DNA of 64,000 nucleotides from assembly GCF_025802015.1 (NCBI RefSeq), contig NZ_JAOYFC010000001.1, positions 310,001 through 374,000 of the forward strand. Reading direction: 5' to 3'. The stretch comes from Falsihalocynthiibacter halioticoli. Lineage in GTDB: Bacteria; Pseudomonadota; Alphaproteobacteria; Rhodobacterales; Rhodobacteraceae. A model generated the notes under the pieces. That model was not told where the DNA came from. It was given only the letters and a program-made list of their open reading frames with translations, and searched no databases. The translations under genes and the position numbers were made by a program. Of the stretch, positions 16,716 to 24,771 are shown in pieces; the first letter of the stretch is position 1, and each line of letters begins with the position of its first letter.

Positions 16716-17897
16716 CTAAAGCCGGTTCAACAGGTCTGTTGTTGGCCACGCATCCGCAGGAAGGCCAAGGCGCTGTTGCTCTGCCTGAACTGCCGCGCGG
16801 GTTTTCGCACCAAGGATCCCGTCGATCTTCCCAACATCATGGCCCCGAGCCACAAGCTTTTTCTGAAGCGATTTCATTTGCGCATCGTTGAGGCTTGGGT
16901 CTGGGTTGCCGAGATCATAAATCGGTGCACCCTCAAGGCGTGTCGCGAAATAGGCGGCTGTGGTCACGTAGACAAAGCTCTTGTTCCACTCGAAATAGAC
17001 GCGGAAATTTGGATAGGCGAGGAAAGCCGGCCCCTTGCGCCCCATCGGGAGGAGTACGCTGGCTTGTAGGTTGCCGTTTGGCAATGAACCGTGTTTGGCC
17101 TTAACCCCGCCAGCTTTCCACGCCGAAACGGGGGCGGTTTTGTCTAGGCCCGTTTTGCTCCAGTCCAGATTGCTTGGAACGCTGACCTCCTGAAGCCATG
17201 GCTCGCCCGCACGCCAGCCCAAAGATTTAAGCATGGTGCCACCAGAGAGAAGCGCATCAGGTGGGGATGTCTTGAGGCTTACTTGTCCGTCACCGTCACC
17301 ATCGCGGCCGTTCTCGATAATATCTTCGGGAAGCATTTGGACCATGCCGATTTCGCCAGCCCATGCGCCTTTGGTTTTGGTCGGGCTGAAATCGCCGCGT
17401 TCATAAAGTTCCAGCGCCGCGAAGATTTGAGGGCGGAAAAGTTCGGGGCGGCGACAGTCATGGGCGAGTGTCACCAGCGAGTTAAGCGTGTTGAAATCGC
17501 CCTGCACCGCGCCATAGTCGGTTTCGAGCGCCCAGAAGGCCAGCAAAACGCCTCGCGACACACCTGTTTCTCGCTCGACCCGATCAAAGACCGAAGCGTA
17601 TTTCTGGGCGTTTTTGCGGCCATGATCCATGCGGTTTTGGCTGATAACGGCGCGCGAAAACTCGGCGAAGGTTTTCTTGAAGATGCCCTGCGAGCGGTCT
17701 GCGCGGAGTGTGCGTGGGTCTTGCCGGACAGAGGCGAAGAATGCATCAACGTTGGCTTTGCTGTGGCCCTTGGCCATGGCTTCCTGTTTCAGTCCGCTGA
17801 CAAACCCAGAGAAACTCCCGCCGCATTGCGCCTGTGCGGATGTCGTTAAGGTGGCCAGTGAAATAGCGAATGCAGCAAGCGAAATACGGAACGTCAT
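16716..17897 (-). CDS. Lytic murein transglycosylase, MltB/SLT_2 family
   Basis: 393 aa. Signal peptide MTFRISLAAFAISLATLTTS ends at SAQAQ; the following residues contain Cys in AQCGGS but lack a lipobox, so the protein is probably soluble periplasmic. The catalytic domain includes FWALETDYGAVQGDFNTL with the catalytic Glu (about residue 126), and AGEIGMVQMLPEDI. The C-terminus is a peptidoglycan-binding domain (VARGHDVGKIDGILGAKTRAAV). It cleaves the MurNAc-GlcNAc bond to 1,6-anhydroMurNAc. Convergent with smc, 6 nt apart. Confidence 0.95.
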   Translation of the reverse strand: MTFRISLAAFAISLATLTTSAQAQCGGSFSGFVSGLKQEAMAKGHSKANVDAFFASVRQDPRTLRADRSQGIFKKTFAEFSRAVISQNRMDHGRKNAQKYASVFDRVERETGVSRGVLLAFWALETDYGAVQGDFNTLNSLVTLAHDCRRPELFRPQIFAALELYERGDFSPTKTKGAWAGEIGMVQMLPEDIIENGRDGDGDGQVSLKTSPPDALLSGGTMLKSLGWRAGEPWLQEVSVPSNLDWSKTGLDKTAPVSAWKAGGVKAKHGSLPNGNLQASVLLPMGRKGPAFLAYPNFRVYFEWNKSFVYVTTAAYFATRLEGAPIYDLGNPDPSLNDAQMKSLQKKLVARGHDVGKIDGILGAKTRAAVQAEQQRLGLPADAWPTTDLLNRL

Positions 17898-17955
17898 GAA
17901 ATCCTCCGGTCTGAAAATATCGTCACAGTATCAGGCCACGCAGGTGGGGCAAGCC

Positions 17956-18870
17956 TCAGAACAGCGCGAGGATGCCGCAAGCGCCCAACACGATCAGCCA
18001 GCTGCGCCAAAGCAACGAAACCGAAGCGTCGATTTCCTTCGCGCCGATGTCGCGTCTGCCGCTTTCATTCACGAAGGGGTAGTCGCGCAATTGGCCGTGA
18101 TAGCTCCGTGGCCCCGAAAGTGCGATATTGAGCGAGATCGCCATGGCCGCTTCGGGCCAGCCCGCGTTTGGAGAACGATGCTTTGGGGCATCTTCGAGCA
18201 ATGTGCCGATACCGTTGCGAAAGCCTTTTGATGCGAGGATCAGGAGCGCGGTAAGCCGTGCTGGAATGAAATTCAAAACATCGTCAAATCGTGCAGCAGC
18301 CCAGCCGAATTCTTCATGGCGCGGGGTTTTGTAGCCGATCATGCTGTCGGCGGTGTTGACGATTTTGTAGATCAACAAGCCGGGGAGGCCGAAGATCAGG
18401 AACCAGAACGCAGGCGCGACCACACCATCAGAGAAGTTTTCCGCGCCGCTTTCGATTGCTGCGCGCGAGATTTGCGGGCCGTCCATATCTTTGGTGTCCC
18501 GCCCGACAATACGTCCAACAGCGGCGCGCGCGGATGCGTTAGAGAGCCGCAAGCCCTGCGCAACGGCAGAGACGTGATCAATCAAACTGCGGTGCGCCAA
18601 AAGGATCGCGGCGATCACGATCTCGAAAACCTCACCGAATGGGAGTTCTGAAATAATAGCGCCAGTGATCCACGCGCCGACCACCAGTACGCCGAGCGTG
18701 ACCGCGCCTTTGGTCTTGCGATTTTCGCCGGTGTTGAATTCGCCATCGGCCCAATCGATGAGCTTGCCCATCAAAACCGCCGGATGCGGGATTTTGGTCC
18801 AGATCGATTTGGGCTCGCCGAATGCGGCATCCAGCGCCAGAGCGAGAAACAACGGTGCGGCAAAACTCAT
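17956..18870 (-). CDS. cobD: Adenosylcobinamide-phosphate synthase (CobD/CbiB)
   Basis: 304 aa polytopic membrane protein that joins adenosylcobyric acid to the (R)-1-amino-2-propanol (phosphate) arm. Family segments are LDAAFGEPKSIWTKIPHPAVLMG near the N-terminus, GRDTKDMDGPQISRAAIESGAENFSDG in the middle and NAGWPEAAMAISL. Five or so hydrophobic helices are visible. The ATG overlaps the cobC stop codon (ATGA), so it is the distal gene of DUF1636-cobC-cobD. Confidence 0.96.
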   Translation of the reverse strand: MSFAAPLFLALALDAAFGEPKSIWTKIPHPAVLMGKLIDWADGEFNTGENRKTKGAVTLGVLVVGAWITGAIISELPFGEVFEIVIAAILLAHRSLIDHVSAVAQGLRLSNASARAAVGRIVGRDTKDMDGPQISRAAIESGAENFSDGVVAPAFWFLIFGLPGLLIYKIVNTADSMIGYKTPRHEEFGWAAARFDDVLNFIPARLTALLILASKGFRNGIGTLLEDAPKHRSPNAGWPEAAMAISLNIALSGPRSYHGQLRDYPFVNESGRRDIGAKEIDASVSLLWRSWLIVLGACGILALF

Positions 18871-19817
18871 AGCGCGGCCTCCAACTGGGTCCAGCGGTCA
18901 CGGGGCGGAAGCCCGATACGCAGGAAGGTTTCGGAATACGGGAACACCCGCGTAAGAACTTTGCCACGGGCAAGCCTGTCTTGCCAAGCCGCAGCGTTGT
19001 CCACGGAATAGAGACGGAAAAGAGTGGTGCCGCCAACGGCCTTGGCGCCTTTGGCTTGCAACAGCTCGTCGAGCCGCGCGGCCTCTTGAGTGAGAATTTC
19101 GCGCGTGTCGGCGGCCCACGTTGGGTCATTGAGTGCCGCGATGCCAGTCGCCAGCGCAGGACCTGAGACTTGCCACGGGCCAATCATATCGCCGAGTTTC
19201 GCGATCAGCTCTGGATCTCCTATCGCAAAGCCAAGCCGTAGCCCCGCGAGTCCCCAGAATTTGCCGAAACTCTTGAGGACGAGCGTGCCGCTTTGCGCGG
19301 TCCGCGCGATGTGGCTGGCTTCTGGCATCGTCTCGCAGAAACTCTCGTCAATTATCGTCAGCTGCGTATCAGGGATTTCGGCGGCGGCGGTTAGCTCGCC
19401 TGTAGGATTGTTCGGGTGGACATGAACGCTCGCGTTTCCACCGTTTGGGCGCACCGTCCATCCGGCCATACGAAAGCTGGCGGCGTGTTCGTTATAGGTG
19501 TCCTGACGAATGGCAACTGTGCCCGATGTCGGCGCAAGATGGGGAATGCGCGCAATAAGGGCGCTGCACCCAGGCGCGGCAAGAACTGCAGCACTTTCGG
19601 GGATGTTCCAAAACTTGCGTGCAGCCGTTTCCAGTTGGGTAAACAATCCCTTGTCTGGTAGCGCGTTCCATAAGTCGGGCGCGAAGTTGGGCAGCGGATA
19701 GGGTGTCGGGTTGATGCCCGTCGAAAGGTCGAGCCACTCGGATTTTGCCCCGCCATAGCGCGCGCAAGCGGCATCAAGATTGCCGCCATGATCACGTGGC
19801 GCGGGCGATTGGCTCAC
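18867..19817 (-). CDS. cobC: Threonine-phosphate decarboxylase-like CobC
   Basis: 316 aa class I/II PLP-dependent aminotransferase-fold protein of the Pseudomonas-type CobC family (equivalent of Salmonella CobD), which makes the aminopropanol arm from L-threonine phosphate. The PLP lysine lies in LKSFGKFWGLAGLRLGFAIG. I chose the GTG at 19817 because it overlaps the upstream DUF1636 stop as GTGA and gives the family start SQSPAPRDHGGNLDAA; an in-frame upstream start would run into DUF1636. Coupled to cobD downstream. Confidence 0.94.
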   Translation of the reverse strand: MSQSPAPRDHGGNLDAACARYGGAKSEWLDLSTGINPTPYPLPNFAPDLWNALPDKGLFTQLETAARKFWNIPESAAVLAAPGCSALIARIPHLAPTSGTVAIRQDTYNEHAASFRMAGWTVRPNGGNASVHVHPNNPTGELTAAAEIPDTQLTIIDESFCETMPEASHIARTAQSGTLVLKSFGKFWGLAGLRLGFAIGDPELIAKLGDMIGPWQVSGPALATGIAALNDPTWAADTREILTQEAARLDELLQAKGAKAVGGTTLFRLYSVDNAAAWQDRLARGKVLTRVFPYSETFLRIGLPPRDRWTQLEAAL

Positions 19818-20191
19818 GACTCGGACCCGTTTTTGGGCAGCGGTGGGTGGCGCGTAATGAAATGGCCTTTCACGCCTTCGGGCCATGTGCGGTAAGGCAC
19901 TTGCCCCGTCTCGCTCGCTTGGTGAAGGGCGGCATAGTCAACAATAGCTGTAGCGGACTCTTCGTTCGGTTCGAATTTGCCGAGCGTGTAGGAAAGCTTC
20001 CCTTCGGCCTGAATTGCAATGTTGCACCCGTGTGAACAGCCCATAAGACAGCTGACCCGTCGCGTTTTAACGCGCCCTTCGGCGGTTTCTTCAACTTTGG
20101 CAGCCAACACTTCCCCATCGGTAAGCGCAGCACCGCTTTCGGCCCAGTCGTCGCGCTTGCAGGTGTCGCAAATTGTAATCCAAGTGGTCAT
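19814..20191 (-). CDS. DUF1636 metal-binding protein
   Basis: 125 aa. Cys pairs TICDTCKRDD near the N-terminus and SCLMGCSHGCNIAI in the middle give five Cys in a thioredoxin-like ferredoxin arrangement, which suggests a 2Fe-2S cluster or metal site. DUF1636 genes are common in cobalamin clusters of alphaproteobacteria, and this one is first in a coupled trio with cobC and cobD. The function is not established. Start at 20191 is preceded by AGGGA; an ATG seven codons earlier has weaker context. Confidence 0.88.
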   Translation of the reverse strand: MTTWITICDTCKRDDWAESGAALTDGEVLAAKVEETAEGRVKTRRVSCLMGCSHGCNIAIQAEGKLSYTLGKFEPNEESATAIVDYAALHQASETGQVPYRTWPEGVKGHFITRHPPLPKNGSES

Positions 20192-20270
20192 GGCATTCCC
20201 TTTTTGCGTCATCTCAATCCGATTTTCGGGTTGAACGCAACCGGTCTTGCCATGCCTTTTCCTGCGTCAC

Positions 20271-21257
20271 CTAAGCTTCAAAGCGGTCCCGATCATGGGG
20301 TTCGGTGAATTCAAGGATCGGGTTGATCGGGATAATCCGGTTCGGATTAATCGTGTCGTGGCTATAGTGATAGTGGCGAACGATGTGATCCAAATTGACG
20401 GTTTCGGCCACGCCCTCTGTTTGGAACAGATCGCGCGTGTAGCCCCAAAGATTGGGGTAATCGATGATCCGCTTTCGGTTGCATTTGAAATGCAGGTGAT
20501 AAACAGGGTCAAACCGTACGAGCGTTGTAAACAGCCGCCAATCCGCTTCGGTTACGCGATCTCCCATCAGGTAGCGGGATTTTCCAAGGCGCTCTTCTGC
20601 CCAGTCGAGCGTTTCAAAAAGCGTGTGCACGGCCTCGTCATAGGCCTCTTGGCTGGTGGCAAAGCCGCTTTTGTAAACGCCATTGTTGATGCCGCTGTAG
20701 ACGCGGGAGTTCACCTCTTCGATCTCGTCGCGCATCTCTTCCGGCCAATAATCTGCGGTGTTGCCGGTAATGTCGTCAAAAGCAGAGTTGAACATGCGGA
20801 TGATTTCGCTGCTCTCGTTGCTGACGATTGTGTTTTGCTTCTTGTCCCAAAGAACAGGGACGGTCACACGCCCGCTCACGTCCGGCACGGCTTTGGTATA
20901 GACATCGCGCAGGAATGGCAGGCCAAAAAGATCATCGCCGGTTGTGCCATCGAAATCGGTGCTGAATGTCCAGCCCTCATCAAGCATATCGGGATGAACA
21001 ACCGAAACGCTGATGTGATCTTCGAGGTTTTTGAGTGCTCGGAAAATCAAGGTGCGATGCGCCCAAGGGCAGGCATAGCTGACGTATAGATGATATCGCC
21101 CGCTTTCGGCCTTGAAACCTCCCTCGCCAGAAGGTCCGGCGCTGCCGTCTTTGGTGATCCAGTTTCGGAAGCCAGCGGTTGAGCGTTTGAACTTACCGCC
21201 AGTTGATTCCGTATCGTACCACGTTGCTTCCCATTTGCCGTCTACTAGCTGACCCAT
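20271..21257 (-). CDS. Glutathione S-transferase, glutathionyl-hydroquinone reductase type (YqjG/Xi class)
   Basis: 328 aa. The Xi-class active site CPWAHR is at residues 63-68, followed by a thioredoxin-like half and an all-helical C-terminal half (residues about 170-300). Enzymes of this class reduce glutathionyl-hydroquinones and similar conjugates using GSH. Start ATG 21257 has GGAGG upstream. Neighbours are cobalamin genes, but nothing links it to that pathway; 79 nt separate it from DUF1636. Confidence 0.94.
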   Translation of the reverse strand: MGQLVDGKWEATWYDTESTGGKFKRSTAGFRNWITKDGSAGPSGEGGFKAESGRYHLYVSYACPWAHRTLIFRALKNLEDHISVSVVHPDMLDEGWTFSTDFDGTTGDDLFGLPFLRDVYTKAVPDVSGRVTVPVLWDKKQNTIVSNESSEIIRMFNSAFDDITGNTADYWPEEMRDEIEEVNSRVYSGINNGVYKSGFATSQEAYDEAVHTLFETLDWAEERLGKSRYLMGDRVTEADWRLFTTLVRFDPVYHLHFKCNRKRIIDYPNLWGYTRDLFQTEGVAETVNLDHIVRHYHYSHDTINPNRIIPINPILEFTEPHDRDRFEA

Positions 21258-21467
21258 GTTGCCTCCTGAGTTACTGTTGGACCTTACATATGCGCGCTTT
21301 CGAAGAACATAACCTTCATCAGCGCGCAGCTTCTCTGCATGGTTGCACATGCGTCAGCTTTCGGCGAATCCGATTGCGTCGCTTTATCCCTTTGGTTAGG
21401 GTCTTCGCACGACGCCCGAACGGGCCAGAGAGGTTGGTTGTGAACGCTCGACCCAGACAGGGGAGCC

Positions 21468-21506
21468 GAAGCAACATCGTGTAGCGTAGAGTTCTACGGT
21501 TGCTTC
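21468..21506 (+). other. Structured leader hairpin before the cbiX operon
   Basis: GAAGCAAC (21468-21475) pairs perfectly with GTTGCTTC (21499-21506); inside, CGTAG (21485-21489) pairs with CTACG (21494-21498) around AGTT, with a 9-nt asymmetric loop on the 5' side. It ends 20 nt before the ribosome site of the first gene. There is no B12 box and no U-tract. A further stem (CCCT/AGGG near 21388-21402) lies upstream. The rest of the 278-nt gap 21258-21535 shows no gene. Confidence 0.45.
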
Positions 21507-21535
21507 CCTCTGCAATTCTAAAACTGGAGGACATC

Positions 21536-21775
21536 ATGTCATATCTGAAATCATCTTTTGTTGCAGCGGCAGGCGCCATCGTTGCATCGCCTGTTCTTGC
21601 GCATCCTGGCCACGTTGCTGAATCGCATGGTCACACACATTGGCTGGCAATTGCGGCTGTTGGTGCGGCGGTTGTTGTGGGCTTTTGGGCCGTCACGCGA
21701 CGCACAAAAGACGAGACGCTTAAGGCAGAAGCTGAAGCGAAGCCTTCCGACAAAGACGACCTTCAGGAAGCGTAA
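21536..21775 (+). CDS. Small His-rich membrane protein at the head of the cbiX operon
   Basis: 79 aa. It has an N-terminal signal-like segment (SSFVAAAGAIVASPVLA), then a histidine cluster HPGHVAESHGHTH, one transmembrane helix (WLAIAAVGAAVVVGFWAV) and a charged tail. The HPGH opening recalls the HupE/UreJ and CbtB proteins that handle Ni or Co, so cobalt binding or uptake is a reasonable guess. It resembles small proteins annotated DUF6732 in Rhodobacterales (recalled, unchecked). GGAGG lies 5 nt before the ATG; its stop overlaps the cbiX start (TAATG). Confidence 0.8.
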   Translation: MSYLKSSFVAAAGAIVASPVLAHPGHVAESHGHTHWLAIAAVGAAVVVGFWAVTRRTKDETLKAEAEAKPSDKDDLQEA

Positions 21776-22884
21776 TGGCCAAGACAGGCGTAATGATTTG
21801 TGGTCATGGCTCACGCAGCCAGGCCGCCGTCGACGAATTTGCGGTGCTGGCCGAGAAGCTTCCGCCGCTATTGCCGTCTGACTGGATGGTGGATTACGGC
21901 TATCTTGAGTTTGCTAATCCGGTGATCCGCGACGGGCTAGACCGCCTGCGCGAGGCTGGATGCGAAAAGATTGTGGCCGTTCCGGGGATGCTGTTTGCGG
22001 CAATGCACGCAAAGAACGATATCCCAACTGTACTCAATACTTATGCCGCCAAACATGGAATCGATGTGTCCTATGGCCGCGAGCTTGGGGTTGATCCCAA
22101 GATGATCGCCGCCGCAGGTGCGCGGGTTCAAGAAGCCGTGGACAAAGCGAATGCAGAGCATGGCGAACTGCCGCTTGAGGAAACCTGCCTCGTGGTCATT
22201 GGCCGCGGCGCGAGTGATCCGGACGCCAACGGTAACGTGAGCAAGATCGCACGGATGCTTTGGGAGGGTATGGGATTTGGCTGGTGCGAAGTTGGCTATT
22301 CCGGCGTGACCTTCCCGCTGGTGGAACCGTGCCTGAATCATGTTGCCAAGCTCGGCTACAAACGGGTCATCGTGTTTCCATACTTCCTGTTCACAGGTAT
22401 TCTGATCGACCGGATCTACGGCTTCACAGATCAGGTCGCCGAAGCGCATCCTGATATTCAGTTTGTTAAAGCCGGATACCTTAACGATCACCCAAAGGTG
22501 CTTGAAACATTCGCCGAGCGTGTGACGGAGCAATTGGGCGAAGTGGTGCCGCCAACCTGCGGAACCTGCAAATATCGCACACAGGTTTTGGGCTTTGAGG
22601 CTGAGGTAGGCGCGGTTCAGGAAAGTCATCACCATCATGTTGAAGGGCAGGGCGCAAGCGCTCCTGGTTCGAACGTAGAGGACTGTGACCTGTGCGATAG
22701 TTTCTGCACGGGGGAGTGTCGGTTGGATATGGATCCCCACCACCATCACCACCACGATCACGACCACAGCCACGCGCATGGCCACGCACACGGCCACGAT
22801 CATCTCCATGACCACGATCATGTGCATCCTGAGTATCCTCATGCGAAACACCCTCACGGGCCTGAAAGTGCGCGCAAGAAATGA
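21775..22884 (+). CDS. cbiX: Sirohydrochlorin cobaltochelatase-like protein CbiX, long form with His-rich tail
   Basis: 369 aa: two tandem CbiX halves, the first with GHGSR and AMHAKNDIP His ligands, the second degenerate (GRGASDPDANGN). After about residue 260 come CGTCKY and CDLCDSFCTGEC (possible Fe-S ligands), then a tail of about 45 residues dominated by His and Asp. CbiX inserts cobalt into sirohydrochlorin in the early-insertion pathway, yet this locus also has CobN for late insertion. It is translationally coupled to its neighbours (TAATG upstream, ATGA with cobH). Whether it acts as chelatase, chaperone or metal store cannot be decided here. Confidence 0.93.
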   Translation: MAKTGVMICGHGSRSQAAVDEFAVLAEKLPPLLPSDWMVDYGYLEFANPVIRDGLDRLREAGCEKIVAVPGMLFAAMHAKNDIPTVLNTYAAKHGIDVSYGRELGVDPKMIAAAGARVQEAVDKANAEHGELPLEETCLVVIGRGASDPDANGNVSKIARMLWEGMGFGWCEVGYSGVTFPLVEPCLNHVAKLGYKRVIVFPYFLFTGILIDRIYGFTDQVAEAHPDIQFVKAGYLNDHPKVLETFAERVTEQLGEVVPPTCGTCKYRTQVLGFEAEVGAVQESHHHHVEGQGASAPGSNVEDCDLCDSFCTGECRLDMDPHHHHHHDHDHSHAHGHAHGHDHLHDHDHVHPEYPHAKHPHGPESARKK

Positions 22885-23546
22885 GTGATCACCCGCATAA
22901 GCCGCCCCTGCGCTATATCCGCGAGCCACGCGAGATCTATCGTCAGAGCTTTGCGACGGTCTCGGAAGAGGCGCGTCTGGAGCGGTTCGATGCGGGGATG
23001 GCCGCGCTTGCCACGCGGGTCATTCATGCCTGCGGTATGATTGAGGTCGCCGACCGGTTGGCCTATTCGGAAAACGCCTTCGCAGCAGGGCGCGCCGCGC
23101 TTGAAGCTGGGGCGCCTGTTTTGTGTGATTGTGAAATGGTCGGCGCTGGGATCATCCGGCGCTACCTTCCCGCCAAGAACGAAGTGATTGTTACGCTAAA
23201 CGATGCTTCCGTTCCCGAGCGGGCCAAAGAGATCGGCAATACACGCTCCGCAGCGGCGGTAGAGCTTTGGGCCGACCATTTGGAGGGCGCTGTCGTGGCC
23301 ATCGGCAACGCGCCAACTGCACTGTTTCATTTGCTTGAATTGCTGGACCAAGGCGCGCCGAAGCCTGCTGTTATCCTCGGGTTTCCGGTTGGATTTGTCG
23401 GAGCTGCCGAGAGTAAGGCAGAGCTCGCCGCACGTCCGCGCGGTTGCGATTTCGTTGCGTTGCGCGGGCGCCGTGGTGGTTCTGCGATTGCTTCGGCTGC
23501 CGTTAATGCTCTGGCGGCAGGGCTTGTGGAAGTGTCGGACCGCTAG
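22881..23546 (+). CDS. cobH: Precorrin-8X methylmutase
   Basis: 221 aa. It moves the methyl group from C-11 to C-12 to give hydrogenobyrinic acid. The catalytic His is in ATRVIHACGMIEVADRL (about residue 50), as in CobH/CbiC. NAPTALFHLLELL and GFPVGFVGAAESK are conserved product-binding segments. ATGA overlap with cbiX; 13 nt before cobL. Confidence 0.97.
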   Translation: MSDHPHKPPLRYIREPREIYRQSFATVSEEARLERFDAGMAALATRVIHACGMIEVADRLAYSENAFAAGRAALEAGAPVLCDCEMVGAGIIRRYLPAKNEVIVTLNDASVPERAKEIGNTRSAAAVELWADHLEGAVVAIGNAPTALFHLLELLDQGAPKPAVILGFPVGFVGAAESKAELAARPRGCDFVALRGRRGGSAIASAAVNALAAGLVEVSDR

Positions 23547-23559
23547 ATAGGAGGGCGTC

Positions 23560-24771
23560 ATGAAGGCTTGGTTACATGTTGTCGGTATCGGTGAAGACGG
23601 GCTTGAGGGGCTCACCCCCGCGACCCGCGCAGTTGTTGAAGCCGCAGAGGTCATTGTCGGTGGCGACCGCCATCACGAGCTTGCAGGCGAGAATAACGCC
23701 GAGCGCCTTGCGTGGCCCTCACCCTTTGATGCGTTGATTGATGTGCTCCACGCCCACAAAGGCAAGCGGGTAGTTGTTTTGGCAACGGGTGATCCGCTTT
23801 GGTATTCCGTTGGCGCGCGGATTGGTCGTGAAATCGATCCGTCCGAGATTATTTATCATCCGCAAGTGGGCGCGTTTCAGCTTGCCGCCGCGCGGATGGG
23901 GTGGAGCATGGCCGATCTTGAAACGCTTACGGTGCATGGCCGCCCCGTTGAGCAGATGATCGCCTTTATCCAGCCGGATCAACGCTTGCTCATCCTGACC
24001 ACAGGCGCAGATACTCCCGCCCAGATTGCCAAGTTCCTGACCGAGCGCGGATTTGGCCGCAGCAAGATGGTCGTGCTGGCGGCAATGGGCGGTGAGAATG
24101 AGGAACGGTTCGAAGGGCTGGCGGAGAGTTGGGATCACGAGGTGCCAGCTTTCAACACTTTGGCTGTTGAATGCGTGGCCGCGCCTGATGCTGCGCTTTT
24201 GCCCCGTGTGCCAGGTCTTGAGGACGAGCTTTTCGTGCATGACGGCACCATGACGAAGCAGGAAGTTCGCGCTGTTACCGTTGCGAAGCTGATGCCGATG
24301 CGGGGCGCACTGCTTTGGGATATCGGCACGGGCTGTGGCTCTGTAGCCGTCGAGTGGATGCGCGCGGCGCGATACGCAAGAGCGGTCGGGATCGAGCCAC
24401 GGGCCGATAGGCGCGCGATGGCGGCGGCGAATGCGCTTGCACTTGGTGTGCCCAAGCTGGAACTGATCGAAGGCACCGTCCCCGCTGCGCTCGAAGGGCT
24501 TGATGCGCCCGACGCGATTTTTATCGGCGGCGGCCTGAGCGAGGAAACTTTTGCGGCTTGTTGGACTGCATTGCGCCCGCTGGGACGGTTGGTCGTTAAC
24601 GCGGTGACGCTCCAGAGCGAGGGGCTGCTCACGCGGCTCCATGGTGAATATGGCGGTACGCTTGTGAAAATCGCGATCAACCGCGCAGAAGCCCTCGGCC
24701 CCGAGGAGCTTGGCCACAAGGGCTGGAAACCGCTGATTCCAGTGACGCAGTTAAGTTTGGTCAAAAGATGA
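23560..24771 (+). CDS. cobL: Precorrin-6Y C5,15-methyltransferase (decarboxylating)
   Basis: 403 aa two-domain enzyme: N-terminal CbiE-like tetrapyrrole methylase (residues about 1-200, with LATGDPLWYSVGA) and C-terminal CbiT-like Rossmann methyltransferase (WDIGTGCGSVAVEWMRA as SAM motif I, about residue 250). It methylates C-5 and C-15 and removes the C-12 acetate carboxylate. GGAGG before the ATG; stop overlaps the cobI start (ATGA). Confidence 0.97.
   Translation: MKAWLHVVGIGEDGLEGLTPATRAVVEAAEVIVGGDRHHELAGENNAERLAWPSPFDALIDVLHAHKGKRVVVLATGDPLWYSVGARIGREIDPSEIIYHPQVGAFQLAAARMGWSMADLETLTVHGRPVEQMIAFIQPDQRLLILTTGADTPAQIAKFLTERGFGRSKMVVLAAMGGENEERFEGLAESWDHEVPAFNTLAVECVAAPDAALLPRVPGLEDELFVHDGTMTKQEVRAVTVAKLMPMRGALLWDIGTGCGSVAVEWMRAARYARAVGIEPRADRRAMAAANALALGVPKLELIEGTVPAALEGLDAPDAIFIGGGLSEETFAACWTALRPLGRLVVNAVTLQSEGLLTRLHGEYGGTLVKIAINRAEALGPEELGHKGWKPLIPVTQLSLVKR

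Noticed and set aside
21340..21530. A second B12 riboswitch before the cbiX operon
   Set aside because: I looked for the B12 box and the CCCCCGCAACTG block on both strands and found neither; only a generic stem-loop is present.
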